Below are positions 35,401 to 48,629 of a DNA stretch of 64,000 nt, in pieces (the first letter of the stretch is position 1; the number at the start of each line of letters is the position of its first letter). The position numbers and the translations under genes are program-made. Below the pieces are notes generated by a model, which was given only the letters and a program-made list of their open reading frames with translations, did not search any database and was not told where the DNA came from. This DNA comes from Echinostoma caproni. Lineage: Eukaryota; Platyhelminthes; Trematoda; Plagiorchiida; Echinostomatidae. The DNA lies in contig UZAN01039853.1 in assembly GCA_900618425.1 (NCBI GenBank), forward strand, positions 264-64,263, in the 5' to 3' direction.

Positions 35401-36324
35401 TGAACCAATCAAATGACAAAAACAAGATGACCGTGACAAACTCTTACCGAAGATCGGTGTTTTGTTTAAATATGTGATCGGGTGTTTCGCTAAAGTCCAC
35501 TGTAAATTTTTGTATTCTTTTTCGTGATGTTGTGAAACTGAATGCTCAGGATGGACGATCAAGTGTCTGTCTAAGAGGATTCAATAACACGGTCCAAAGT
35601 GGTTCTCAAAGCGGATTAATAAATATGTGACCAGTGCCATTCTAGGCCACTCACTGGATACAGATCACGAACTGTTACTAAAGATCGTCTACTGGGTAGC
35701 TTGTAATCGATCGTAGTCAAATACGGATCATATGCCGGACCATAGCTGCGTCTTGTTCATTTCGGGTTGTGGTTAACATCGTCGGTTGACTTGTTTCCGG
35801 CCGCTACACTGGTATGCCTCTACCCGGAAAATCTGCTCTTTAACTCATCTACTCCTATCGCCTTCAGTCCGTCATTTTTCACCACACCTACCAACCATTA
35901 AAAAGTTCACTTCGGGTGCACTGAAGCACCAAGAACCTTTTAAGACCTCCATCTGTCCTGCACTGCCTGATTTATTGGGAAACTTATGGTAAACTATTAA
36001 CTATAGTTTAATCTCACTCCTGACATAGAAATCGCCAATCTTTGAATTGCAAGTCCAGAAGCTTACTCTTGAGGTGTGGCACCGAGAGGATGACCAAAAC
36101 ATGGTTATTTGAATCTGATATGATCCTGTGATTCGATTCCATCCGAAATTACAGACACTGCAGCTTTTTGCTGCTGTCAAAGTTCGTTAAAGTGTGAGGT
36201 AAAAATTAGACAGCAACGGGTAAGATTCATAGGAGAATAACAAGAGCAAATTTGTTAGATCATGGTGAGGCACAGTCACCTACGGAAAGATGTATACATT
36301 TTAAGCAGTCATAGTTTCACTAAC
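35401..36324. other. intergenic or intronic, no recognised feature
   Basis: Nothing coding recognised. From about 36130 on, the sequence begins to align loosely with 37860 and beyond, as part of the duplicated micro-exon unit. Confidence 0.35.
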
Positions 36325-36336
36325 CTCCATCCATAC
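36325..36336 (-). CDS. candidate 12-nt micro-exon (E3 copy a)
   Basis: Minus strand: acceptor GGTGTTCACACTTTCAG, exon GTATGGATGGAG, donor GTTAGT. Exon length and flanks match the copy at 38019-38030. Frame unknown; the three readings give VWME, an MDG core or a YGW core. Supported by the splice-site pair plus the homologous copy, not by a transcript. Confidence 0.45.
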
Positions 36337-38018
36337 CTGAAAGTGTGAACACCACATGAGACAAATTCATACAAAACAATGGGTCATTTCATCCCTCTAT
36401 CAATCGTCTATCTTGCAATTAAAAACCGACAAAGGAGGAATACATTCGTTACATGTTAGGTCAATCTCGAGCACTGGTTTGTATTAAAAGTACAACTGTA
36501 CCTTTTATCATTACTTTATAATAATTTAGTCGTAAAGATCGAATTACCCGAATGCTGACGGGTTTTAAAACACAGCAGTCATGCTAGCATATTTGACCGT
36601 TTCACTTTTAGTTTAGTTATGTTTTGGCATGATGGGGAAATTTCTTTTAGTTGTGTTCCACTAGGTGAAAAGATCACTGGTCTTGGTTTACCACGGGCCT
36701 CTGTCATTCCTGCTAGGTTGGTTTGAATGTTAACGATATTACATTTTTCGATAACTAAGGCTAAATTGTCTCAGGTTAGCGTTCCAGACCTTATTTGAGC
36801 TCGTTTTGTTTACATTTGTTTTGTCCCGAGCGTTGGTTTCGGCCGCTAGTTTAGTTTGCCTGGTTGCAGAGGATCCGTAGTTCTTTCCGTTCACTCCCGA
36901 CGCTCTCTGCCTCTTACTGTCGAACACAGAACGGCCGAAGTCTGCTGCTCGTCAGCATTTGAGAAAAGAGACAAATATTGATCAGTGGTCTATAAACATG
37001 AGTGTGTGATTAGAATTATCTGATTTACACGCTCGACCAGCAAGGCGATACACTAATGGCTGTGAGTTTCATAATAAATACACAATATGTGTAGGGAAGC
37101 GCAATGGTTGGTTTACTTTCCAACGCTAAGTATTCATGATATTCAACGTGAGGTAGTAACAAATAAAAAAACTCTACTGCCTGTCTGTCTGCTTGTCTAT
37201 CCATGTGTCTGCCTACCTGCCTGCAGGATGAACCAGTGAACGAAGAAATAACTTAAGTAAACGTGAAAGTGAGGGTCAACGGCTTGTGATCACCCAGTTG
37301 CACTTCCCATTCTTGCAATCCACATACTTGCCAACCCTCTCCATTTATCTGGACGAGATGTTGTGGGCATAGGATTTATCCTTTCTATTTTAAAATTCAC
37401 TCCGATGTTGTACAAATTTTAGTCATACACAGATACTTCCTAAATTCCTAATGCTAATTTAACCTTCTACCAGTCACCGAATTCACTCATTTTTGCTCCT
37501 ATTCAAACTGCTTTCGTAACAGACGCACATTTTCCTCATATAAGACCAAATTAAGTTTTCCTAACACATCAGAATTCATCTCACGGTAAACATTGGACCA
37601 TAATGACAGCAGAACTGTGTGATGCTTAAAACAGAGCACTGCGCGGTTGATTCATCCGTTTCGGAAACTCATGAGCAGTGTGTGCTGGTCATGTGTTTCT
37701 GTCGAGAGGCCACTCTTCAGGTTGTGAGTAGCAAACTTCACCGTTGAGCTACACCCACGCGCATGGTTATTTGGATTGAGTATGTTTTTTTATTCAATGT
37801 GGGCTAGCAGACACACGGTCTGTGTGATGCTGTTTGCAGTCACTCAAACATTATTCAAAATGTGGGGTACTAAAATAAATCTGAAACAGTGGGATTCCAT
37901 GGCATGAGAACGAGAACAAAGTTTTGGATGATGTCAGGTAAAATAAATCAACCTAAATGCGACGATCCGTTCGCTGGACAAATACGTACAGATTTGAAGC
38001 AGTCATATTTTCACTTAC

Positions 38019-38030
38019 TTCCACCGACAT
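38019..38030 (-). CDS. candidate 12-nt micro-exon (E3 copy b)
   Basis: Minus strand: acceptor TTCACACTTGCAG, exon ATGTCGGTGGAA, donor GTAAGT. The following intron (GAAAATATGACTGCTTC) matches that after the copy at 36325-36336 (GAAACTATGACTGCTTA). The exon itself differs at several positions while its length and both splice dinucleotides are kept. Frame unknown. Confidence 0.5.
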
Positions 38031-39675
38031 CTGCAAGTGTGAATCAACATCCCACATATCTGTTTAACTTGAGACAAACTCGGATGCAAAACATTCGGTC
38101 ATTTCAACACTAAAATCAACAGTCTATCTGTGCCCGTGAAATAAATGGTCCCATTCCCTAGGAGCTTTCCGTTCTGCAGATTCAGTCTCGAACACTAATT
38201 GGATTGTAACTAAACGTTTGGATCGAATTACCCTGAGGGTTTAAAAAAAGACTGGTGTGCTATCATTCATAACTGCTTGATTTCCAGCTTTGTTGTGTTT
38301 TGGCAGATTTGGGAAAACATGTTTCAGTTATGTTTCAATTGTCGAAAGGTAACTGTTCCTGACGTACTCCGGGATTCAAATGTCTTATTTTTCAGTACAA
38401 AAATCACCACCATCATCATTTGGGCTCCGATTGCTTGTTCTCGTAACCAATCAATAAATCCTCTTGAATATGCGATTCATTTACTCTATTCGCCGTTGCA
38501 GTAGAGTACATAATAAAAATAGTATCCTCGCTAGGATTCGAACCCACTCCATAAATACTGCCCAACTTATGCCTGAAACCATATAGATAAGTGCTGATCT
38601 CACCTCACATGATCTCTTAATCAGTTTGCGGAGGCACACAGACTCCACTAATCAGTTTGTTACCGGTCGTTCCAGGCAGGTTTGTCTGCGTTCATGTCTC
38701 AGTTTGGATAACTGATTTTCATATGAACTGGGATGAGTGCATAAAAGGGCCATGTTCGAGCCCATTTGGAATCGCCAATTGTATTCAGCTGCCCGGTTGT
38801 TCTTTCACCGCTTTGAATAGCATGAGGGGCGACCTTTGAACAAGAAAATGCGAGCTAGATAAGCTTTGCACTGCTCTTTTGGGTCACCATATTACAGCTG
38901 TGGTGCGTGGTCCTCAGTAAACAGCTCATGTTTTGTAGTTTCTCCTTTGTTAGACCAATGGCCCCTATCGCGTTTGTTTCGCATGGATGCCAAACAACCG
39001 GGGGCACTTTGTGCAATGGAAATTACAAAGCTGGAATCTCGCCTCTTCGTCGCTTGGCATTTACAAGCATAGGCGCGGTGTGGAATACAGACAAGGTGCA
39101 GTCGCCATGTTGCGAACCTACACAATATTATTTTATCGGTTCGCATCATCTTGGCTATCCCACTCGCGACCTCACAGAGTTAAATTCCTCTCTGACTGTC
39201 TTTGCGAGCTGATTGAATAATTTTCTGCCACTTGAGCAGCTTTTATTCCCTCAGCCGGACGCGAGACTCTGGGACCTTTGATCGCTTACCTGGTATTCAG
39301 CCGTATGATGACATGCCCGCTGTCGAAGTTTACTAATCATTCGAAAGACTCGGTACGAGCGGCTCGCGCTTGCTGGGTGAGCGTCATATCCCCTGTTGCG
39401 GCTGGTCCATTCGACTGATCAAATAAAGAACCGGATCAGTTGAGTGTTTGTCAACCGCATAAGTTTTGAATCCTATTATGCTAAGCGTTGACGGAGAATT
39501 GCCACGGTGAAGTACAGACTCACGGAAGATTTAAACAGATCAGTGTTGTTTGTTGTTGTTATTCTTCTTTGGCCAAGTCAGATTGAGATCATATCGGGTT
39601 TCAGCTCCGCATGGAGTCAATATTTGAGAATAAAAATGAAATAATCCAAAAAAATAATCGTGCCAATCTACTTAC
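38031..39675. other. intronic or intergenic stretch
   Basis: From 38140 to 38400 the sequence aligns loosely with 36430-36660 as part of the duplicated unit. Overlapping short frames at 38866-39220 are unassigned. Nothing else is recognised. Confidence 0.35.
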
Positions 39676-39684
39676 CGTCGTCCT
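39676..39684 (-). CDS. candidate 9-nt micro-exon (E4)
   Basis: Minus strand: pyrimidine-rich acceptor TATTTTTGACTTTTATCATC followed by AG, then exon AGGACGACG, then donor GTAAGT. Length is a multiple of three. There is no second copy in the window to support it, so it rests on splice-site quality alone. Confidence 0.25.
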
Positions 39685-40399
39685 CTGATGATAAAAGTCA
39701 AAAATATTTTGAATGAAATCTGTGACCTGATAGTGTTTGTTCGTCACAGGATGGATATCCACTGAGTGAGAAAAAAATTCATCCTAGAAATCATGCAAAC
39801 CACATTTCTGAGAGCTAAACACATTATGTGCGTTATGTGTTCTGAATTCTGATAATGTCGTCTCTACTGAAACACTAAGGATGGCCTTGTAGCAGTCACC
39901 TTTGTAACCATTACTCCCTGGGTTGTTTTCCAGGGAGAGACCATTCTCAATGGATTCAAGTTTGAAATATTATTTTCACAAAGGTTTTTCATCCCGTCTT
40001 CCTTCCTCATAGTAAACATATGACCCTATCAGATGGGCAGACTTTGATTATCCAGTATACAGGTGATGGTTTAACACATTAGTAGCCTTTTACATGGGGT
40101 TGTTGACAAGAAACATGAGCCAGAGGAAATACTGGATTGCTAATTCATATTTACATCACTTTTATATACATTATGGATTTTGTGGCACTAACTAGAGTCA
40201 GAATGTCGATACCAGTCCCAAAATGTCCTATATACGCGGTGTTTTATTAAGCCTAAACAAATTTGAGATGAAGAGACAGTAGTCATCATGCAACCACCGC
40301 AATTTGTGTACATGCATGTCCTTGCGAGTTTCGAGGAGCAAAAGACAAAGAACGGCCCCCGTGAAGAACCATGTCACTACAGCTTCTAGCTAATGGACA

Positions 40400-41730
40400 G
40401 TGCAATAATGTGGTTTGTATGTGTCAACTGCAGGAACCGTAACACATGGAGTGAACGTTTTTGAGCACGGCTACCTGTGCCACCAAAAACACGATTTGCG
40501 GCCGGGTCGCTCATGCCTCTCAAACCTGCTACTTGTCTGTGAATGCTGGACCGAGGACAAGGCCAAATGACCTGAAACGGACATCATCTTCGTGGACTTC
40601 AGCAAGGCCTTCAACCAGGTGCCGCACAACCTCCTGCAAAAGCTGTCCAACCTAGGTGTAGGTGTGGTCATCCTGAATTGGCTGCGAGACTTCCTCATCG
40701 ACCCGAAATTCTGCGTCCGTGTTAGGAAATCGCTATCTGTGTGATATTCCGCTCCCAGTGGGGTCCCCCAAGGCTCGGTTATTGGTCCATTACTCTTTGT
40801 GGTTTAGGTGAACGACCTGCCCGGTCAACTATGCGGCCCATCCCTCATGTATGCGGATGACATCAAAATGTGGCCTACAGTCGAGGACCCAAATGATCGA
40901 AGTTCTCTTCAAGCGGATTTGAACAACCTGGCTCAGTGGGCGGATACGTGGGCTCTTCCAGTCAACACAGCAAATTGTGCTCACCTGCACTTGGGGCCTG
41001 CTGACTCAGAGGTGGTCTACAACTTCCAGGGAACCACATTGCGCAGAACATCGTGCGAACGAGACCCGGGTGTTATGGTTATGTCATCACTAAAGACCCG
41101 AGAAAACACCGATCGGGTCTGTGCTAACGCATGGAGTATTCTGGGTCCTATTCGGCGATCTTTCAACCAGCTCACAATGAAAGCTTTCAGGCTGCTGTAC
41201 GCTTCCCATGTCAGACCAAGACTTGAGTATGGTGGTGCGGCGACATACCCTTGCACGGCCGGTGAACTGGCTAAGTTGGAGCGTGTACAACGTGCTGCCA
41301 CTAGACTCGTTGGTGGAGTACACAGAACCATCTATGAAGGTCTTTTACTGGCTACTGGTCAGTTTCCAGTTGCGTATCGGCACCTCAGGGGAGATCTCAT
41401 CTGTCTGATGAAGATCCTGAGAGGTAATATTGGCCCGGAGCTGCAACAGTACTTCCTTTTACGGACAGAAGACCGCGAGCGGAAACTTCAGTCAGTTGGT
41501 CTTCCGTTAGTCTACCGACACTCGCGGAGGTCAACAACACTCTGGAATATCCTTCCAGCGATCGTGGTGAAAGAGAAGACAGACGCTGCTTTCAAACGGC
41601 GTCTGGATGAGCACCTGAAGTGGCTATGGAGGACCGAACATTTGTGATTGGACCTTCCACCCAGTGATGATAGGGCTTACACGGGCACCCTGCCCTCTGT
41701 CCTTAATACTGAAAACTGAAGACTGAACAC
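40400..41730 (+). mobile_element. CR1-like LINE, reverse transcriptase to 3' end
   Basis: One frame covers fingers and palm with three stops. It contains HDLRPGRSCLSNLL, TDIIFVDFSKAFNQVPHNLL (motif A), LRDFLID, SGVPQGSVIGPLLFVV (motif B), LMYADDIKMW (intact YADD, motif C), NLAQWADTWALP, the thumb region LLYASHVRPRLEYGG and LERVQRAATRLV, and a C-terminus with TTLWNILPAIVV. The stops are near 40568, 40741 and 40806; from 40808 to 41647 it is fully open. The 5' part is missing. After the ORF a short A-rich tail with GAAAACTGAAGACTGAA repeats ends the element. This is the best-preserved LINE in the window. Confidence 0.85.
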
Positions 41731-42458
41731 CGAATTCAGGAAGTCATTTTGTTTATTTCTCCCATTGTTCACAACATTAGGCACATTTAACACAAATAAA
41801 AACCCAACTTTTTCCTCTTCGAGTTTGAGAAGTTTGAGGTCATACTAATCAACCTGCGTTAATAATTTTCTGAGACTTTTTTCTATCATCCAATCCGTTT
41901 TTGATTTTTCTGTTGCGTCTTTGTTTCACCTATCGTGCTACAGTGTTTAGGCGCAGTTGTTGAACTCAGTTTCTTAAAAAATGATCGATTCTATATTTGT
42001 ATATAATTCACAGTTTCTGGTGAGTAGTCGTGTGGGATCATTGATATTGATTAGCTTGAACCAATCAAGCCAGTCAATATTCTGCATTTCTCGATATCGA
42101 TGATTTCTATTGATTTGCCTGATTGTCTTTAGACTTTGAAGTTTATTACAAGTGACGTGAACACGTGAACACTACCCTGGTGGTATTGCAGGATAATAGT
42201 GTATCCCTGTCTGTCCATCGCTTCCGTACCACGACAGTTATCCATGCCCTAGGGAAAATGATGAATGACCATATATATGAACAGTGCTAAGCCCCCGGGG
42301 AACCAAACCACATTCGTCAAGGTCATAATATTGGCTCATGCATTTCGTCGAAAAAGATTACCCAATAAAATCACATATTCCACCTTTCTATATATAAATT
42401 TCTCAACTTTGTAATGAACGCGCATACTGGGCCGAGCCACCCACTGATTCTTTTACCA

Positions 42459-42480
42459 CACACACACACACACACACACA
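42459..42480. repeat. (CA)n microsatellite
   Basis: Uninterrupted CA dinucleotide tract. Confidence 0.9.
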
Positions 42481-45400
42481 GTGTGATTTCAGAGTCAATC
42501 GTGATTCAATTTTTCCAGTCGCATATACATCCCCACTCAGCTGATTTCCCCTCTGATCCTCAGTGTGATCTGATTCACTAATTTCCCGCAACCTCCTCAA
42601 CCATTTTGGTATGGTACAGATTTTGAATATTCTCATTACAGCATTAAGAAAATGAGTCGGTGAACGAACAATTGTTTTCGGACATTCATGGTCATGCACT
42701 TCTTAGTAAAAAAAACAAGCAAATGCAGGTCTTCACCAATGAATCTAGGTAGGCAAAGTTTTCGTACTTACGGCGACACCAATCAATTCGCGCAAAACAA
42801 CCCCATGGCACAAATTGATTACTGTGAAGCCCACATATGTAATCAAGAATCGGGTTATGGATTATGCAGAACACGAACTTCTCCATCGGAGATATTTTGT
42901 GAATTGCTGAATTGGAAAACATTTTCAGTTCACTCTCGTGCCAGCGGTAGCACATTAGTGGATCAAACAGCTAATATGCATCAGGAATGACAACACATGT
43001 GGACACGAGTAAGCATGGGACGGCGACCAATGCAGTTGGCAGTGATTCAGGGAATCGAATGTTTCGCATTTCGATGGCGATAACCGCAGTAAAACCGATG
43101 AATTCTAGGTCAACCACTTAAATATACGTTGTGCGATGAACACATTAGCATACCTGGGGGTGGAGCTAGGAGACAATAAAATAAAAATTTGAAGTTTGTT
43201 AGTTTTGTGTTCATCAGATTGGAAAAACAAAGGCATCATCACGTTTCCTGGCGAGCATCTTCTTCCAAATGTCTACATGGGAATTTTGATTCCTTTAAGT
43301 TTAGTCGATAAGGATGAACAGAATACCTACCGCCTCTGTCGTTTAAACTTTCCAGTCAAGTACAATCTTTACATCACTGAAGGAGACACTTATCACACTA
43401 AACTTTCGAACTTTGATCATCCCCGGTGTAAACTGGTTGACAGAAGAAGTTTAACGTCACATCCAGGCAAAGCTGTTGGATGGGCATCATTGATAGCTCG
43501 AAACAGAGCAAAACACCAGTCTGGAGCTTCAAGATTTTACGATGGCTTGGACAAGATGAGGGTTCTATTTTAAGTGCAACTGTTGTAATCTCCGGCGAAT
43601 CCACCAATCACACACTTCTCTGAACCCCACAAAGTGATTGGCGCTCGGCAGTTAAGTGTATCATATTAGACAGGATTTTAGGCAAAGGCCCTCCAATCAG
43701 AATGAAGTAATTTTTCCACAAATATACACAAGTGCTTTTCAAGTTATTTGCCGAGTAAGGATTAAGGTTTCTATGGGTTTGAGCCTGATAATTCTTCCTC
43801 CCCCCCCTGGTATCGTTCGCCCTTGACCTTTGATTGGGTAAGCGATAGACTCAAATGAACAAACCCCGCGGTAATAACCTTGCTTGGTCGAGTAAGAAAG
43901 CGAGTCACGCTAAGGTGGATGAATAATCAGTGGTCGTGCATAGACATCTGCTTGAGCGGTCCGAGCCCAGATCCTCAGTCATCTAGTGGGTAAATTCCTC
44001 TAAAGCTTTGGTTCCCTCGACTAATACCACTTCATGTATGTAAAATGCAACCTCCTTCACACATATGGCATAACATGGTACAGTTGCAAAGTGTCCGAAA
44101 TGGCGTTTGCAGTGTTTCACCTGAACAGCAGGACTAAATGTGAAATCATTTACTGGTTACTAGAAATTAGATTTTCCACTTTCATTCTCGGATTGACTGC
44201 TGCATTCTATCCACAATACCAGTGACAACGACGGAATACTCATAGGTACTCTCTTAGTTGCTTAGTTTTGTAACGTAGATTCTGATCCCCATCGCATTTT
44301 TTCACAACCTGGTTGTATTAACTCTTCATCGTGTAGCACCATTCGCATCAAAATTGCGTTTTACTTAAAGGAGAACGAACCAAAAATGACCACATTTCAT
44401 CTCTGCACTCTGATTTGTCACAGTTGAAAAATGTACTGTCCAGGCAGAGCTCGGGATACCTGGTATTTTTATAATGTGGTAACATCGCTAACGAAGGCAT
44501 AGTGAGCCACAGATCTACCTGGCCCCTTTAACCTCATACACGTAAAAAGTACGGCTAGAATCATATTTTGGTGATTGAGTTAAGAATATGGATTCTACAA
44601 GGGAGAAGAAAGTTAGTAAAATCTATCATTGAAATGTAATAAACCTTGGGGAAATGATGCTGCAGTTGATGGGGAAATTGCGTTACCATACGCGAATTTT
44701 CAGATAAATGACAAGACCTGAGGTATGGACTTCAATCTACTGAAAAAACCCTTTTGAGCACTACACTTTACTACTCATGAGTAGCTGGAATTCTATTCCA
44801 AAAATATGTTTCTCAGGGAGATTCAAAAATGTATAGTTGCACCAAGTTAAACAACTATTCCAAGGGCATGAAATACGTTTCTAAACTGATGGTTGATCCC
44901 GTCATAGATATCATACAAATGAAACAAATATTGTGATTAAAATACTAGCGAAAACTGTATTTGTTTGGGAAACGAACCTGATGGCATCACTGAATGATTT
45001 CGTACGGGGGTGAAATATAAGTGCAAATGATCAACCGCGGAACACAATAACGTGTGACTTAATTATGCGTTTCTATCTGCTTTACATCATGTTGAAATCT
45101 GAATGGGTTTCACACAGAGTTTGTGATGGCTTAAGATCACGGTCTGGGCTTAGTTTTCGGTGCACCCCTGGAGATTTTATCATGTGGGGTTAAGTGAAGC
45201 CACTCCTGATCAAATTGTTTCGGGTTAGAATATGGGATCTTTGACTTTAGACCGTTGTAAGATTCATGTCTAATTGAGCCATTTTAGTTGCTTCTCGTGT
45301 TTTGTATTTTAAAGATATCAGTAGCCCAGTTGATACTCGGACTTCCACCTAAATACCCCCTTCTACACTATCGTACCGCGCACATTCTACAAGCTGAGGT

Positions 45401-47290
45401 ATGGGATCATACCGATTGTACTGGTTATTTCACATTCTGCTCAACTGAGGACCACGACACCACCCAAAGTGAAGTGGCTCACGGTATCCACACATCAGCA
45501 TTTAGCCTATCTATCCTGGCAAATTTTCACTAGAATCCGACGGAACCAATCACTATTGTGCAAACGACAGATAGAGCGCGGAGATGGTTTTCATTCTCTG
45601 GGTTCGAATCCCACTTAGGTTACTGATATTTTTACAGCAGAAAATATAAAAACCATTGTCCTCATTTTTATACCAATCAACCTATTTCGTTTCAGATGTT
45701 TGATTTGTCCTATCGACCACGCTGACATGTTACCCTCAGCACATGATAGTAGGGAATAGAGTGATATTCCATTAACCGTTTGTAATATAGTCTCCTCTTG
45801 GGTCTACCTATCAAGTAATCACCCATCACGCGAAATGGATGATCATCATTTATTTATCCGTAGTGTCATCCATGTGTGTGTATCGGCCCGGATTAATTTG
45901 TTAAACTCTAGTGGATTCATGAATAAAGCTGAAATATACTTTTACGGGAACCAGTTGTCAGAATAAAGCATCCAGCAGTTCGTTCTCGCCATTCGTTGAA
46001 AGCGTTTCGTGCAGATTTAATAATAAATCTTTTCGCATTATTGATTAATTTGAAAATACAACTATTCTGCGTTTACATTGGCTCTTATTGATGACGTGTA
46101 TTTTTGCTCGTATTGACATGGTATGCTGTTGGTTACGTCCTTGGTACCAATGCGCTTTTCTCATACACGAAGCACTCGAATTGTATGGTCTGTGCTGTTA
46201 TTGGTTCCATAGAGTGGAAAATATCGAATGAGTGATCATTGTCAAAAGAAAACAAGGTTCCCGTCACTACTTCATTCTGAATCGGGGAGTCAATAAATCA
46301 TGTATTTTGTGCACCAGTTGCAACGCACTTGTTTGATAACCATGCAGATGACTAGTTAAATCATTCTTTTGACATTTTTGTATTGAGCTAAATAAAATAC
46401 TTAAAAGCAAGCATATTTACAAGACATTTGAAATTCAAGTGTTTTGCGTTAGCACCTCAACTGTGTACAAAAGTATTCATTTGGTAAACGATCAGAACAA
46501 TGACAAGTCTCCGGAGACCAAGTGTACTGTTGGGTTGCGATAGATATTTGGACCCGGTTATGATGCGCGAATATAGTCAGATTGACAATTCAGGGTTGTC
46601 AGAATGACTGTTGCAGTTAGGAACTTTATAGAGGCTCAAATTTATTTAATTCAAAAGCTGACTTTATTCATGTAAGTGGATGAATTTTCAGCTAAAACCT
46701 CATTGGCATTCAGTGCCATAATGAAGGCTCACCAGTCATACTGGGACTGAGTGGAATGACCCTCAAATTGTTTTGGCCTATTTAGGCGTGTTCTGAGGTC
46801 TAAGGGTTATGTCATTGCTCTGATCGATTGATTGAACACGAATGCCTGTTGATGGGAGCAGGCGAAGCAACAGTTTAATTCAATGTGTTCACTAATGATG
46901 ATTGTTCTTTCTCGGATAAAATGCGTAAGGGAAGCCGAATGCATGAAATATATTGACCATATTACGAGCCGCATGAGATACAGGGTAGGGAAGCGCATGT
47001 GTTCCAAGCGTGGTCTTAGTGTGAGCTCCGGCAAGCTTGTTTGTTTTACCCAATGTCTGTGGTTACAAGTGTGGTGTTAAATCTAGATGGAAGTAGAAAG
47101 AAGTCAAAAGAAAGAGACATACTCTTTGGTTCATCTGCGGAAATCGGGTATTGGGCAAAAATTCAAACAAGTTATAAAGTCGAAATCCCATTCAACGAAA
47201 TAGGAGGAAAAGCGCAGAAATTCATCAGAGATGATGTATCAGGAGAATTCTATTTTGCAATTCATCAACAGTGCATTCACCCGCCACCCA

Positions 47291-47309
47291 TATATATATA
47301 TATATATAT
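47291..47309. repeat. (TA)n microsatellite
   Basis: Alternating TA tract, followed by further ATATAC-rich sequence. Confidence 0.9.
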
Positions 47310-48600
47310 GTATAATATACATATATGAAAGATGTTGTTCGAACGAAAATACAGATTTCCCCCAAAAAACAAAACATGTGAGTAATACCGGCAAATAGAT
47401 ATCCATAATTCAAAATCTCATCAAATTAAACCTAACCTAAAAACACAGGATAGATAAAGAGATTGATTAATTCATTGATTGATTGAAAGATGTTTAAATT
47501 CACCTTCCCTAACAGCCAGCACAGTCATTCTTATAACGGCTTTCATTTAAGCGTTGCTCAGTAATACACCTGGCGATTGACAACAACAGCAAGCAAAACT
47601 GCACTTTTACCGTTCATATTCATTACTTTCTGTTGCAAAACAGAATCCAAAGAACGTTCCGATACTCCCAGACACAAAACTCAAGGTTTCAATACTAAAG
47701 ACACCAGGTACAAAAGGTGTTTCCTGAACACCGAACGATGTGAAACGTGGATCTTTCTAATATTCGAACAATCAAACAGATGAAATGACCGTGTGGACAA
47801 ATTTATATGACCAATAGAAATTCAAGCCATATCACGGTGGTGCATCGAGTCACGTCAAATAGTTGGTGCTTATACGAAATTATTCAAAGTCGGATGAATC
47901 TGTGGAACATTCGGCGTGGAATAATGGGACCACTTATCGGTGGATAAACTGGCATAGATTGATGAAATGGATAGTATGTAGACATGGAAAATCATGTCCT
48001 TTCATCAAGGAATGGAGAAAAAGTCGCAGTTGTACGCTGTACAGTCCCGTCATTGAGATGCGGGAAATACTCCACAGAAATAATTTTCATTTATTAAAAA
48101 GATCAATAAGAAAAAAGCATTAAACAAACGGACAACAAACAGTCATTGTTCTTGTTTGCCGAGCCACACTACTCCATTTGGTCTGATGCCCGAAACCAAG
48201 TGCGTAGCCGATGGCCTGGCGTTTCCCCGGGACGATGACTCATCTTTTATCTTGACCTAAAGGATAAAGACGCTCCTAAATGTAGAGATATCATTCTTTG
48301 AAGCACCGCCAGCAGTGTTTGAGAGGTGGAACCGTGTACTGAGAATTCCTCTAACATTCATTGACTTTGTATACGAAATTCGCCTTCTAACAGGCCAATT
48401 TGTCCACTGTGGAAATTAGTTGTGCAATGAAATGTTCAATGAAATGAAATAAAACAGTTTTCAGAAAAGCTAGCATGCTGTTTAAAGACAAAAACGATGC
48501 TGACTTATTGTCGAATGAGTGAACCACTGAAAACCAGCACTAAAGAAGTATGAGTCAATGAATAGCTCATTGCAATAAGAAACACCACAGTAGCGCTTAT

Positions 48601-48615
48601 CATATGGTGATGAAC
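48601..48615 (-). pseudogene. decayed copy of 15-nt micro-exon (E1 copy 1)
   Basis: Minus strand: acceptor CTTGAAAATTCTCCAG and exon GTTCATCACCATATG are kept, but the donor is ATAAGC where the other copies have GT. In addition about 190 bases have been inserted upstream of the acceptor (48630-48819), and the displaced part of the unit resumes at 48820. Both changes suggest a dead exon. Confidence 0.4.
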
Positions 48616-48629
48616 CTGGAGAATTTTCA

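Larger units (their letters stand above)
41731..48600. other. long intergenic or intronic stretch
   Basis: No recognised gene. An open plus frame (43196-43573, no good start codon; contains PGKAVGWASLIARNRAKHQS) looks like repeat-derived sequence but is unassigned. Microsatellites lie at 42459-42480 (CA) and 47291-47309 (TA). Near 45600 a perfect B-box GGTTCGAATCCC occurs without an A box. The 14-base palindrome CTACTCATGAGTAG recurs at 44771. Confidence 0.35.

Noticed and set aside
39288..39317. 30-nt stretch on the minus strand bounded by CGACAG and GTAAGC
   Set aside because: The acceptor lacks a pyrimidine tract and no copy supports it.
42772..42821. 50-nt minus-strand stretch between CTTCACAG and GTAAGT
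   Set aside because: Splice signals are good, but the length is not a multiple of three and there is no homologous copy, unlike the other micro-exons.
43196..43573. 125-codon plus frame
   Set aside because: No ATG near its start, no splice sites, no recognised domain; looks repeat-derived.
45573..45640. Possible tRNA with perfect GGTTCGAATCCC
   Set aside because: No A box or pairing acceptor stem at the right distance; at most a SINE remnant.
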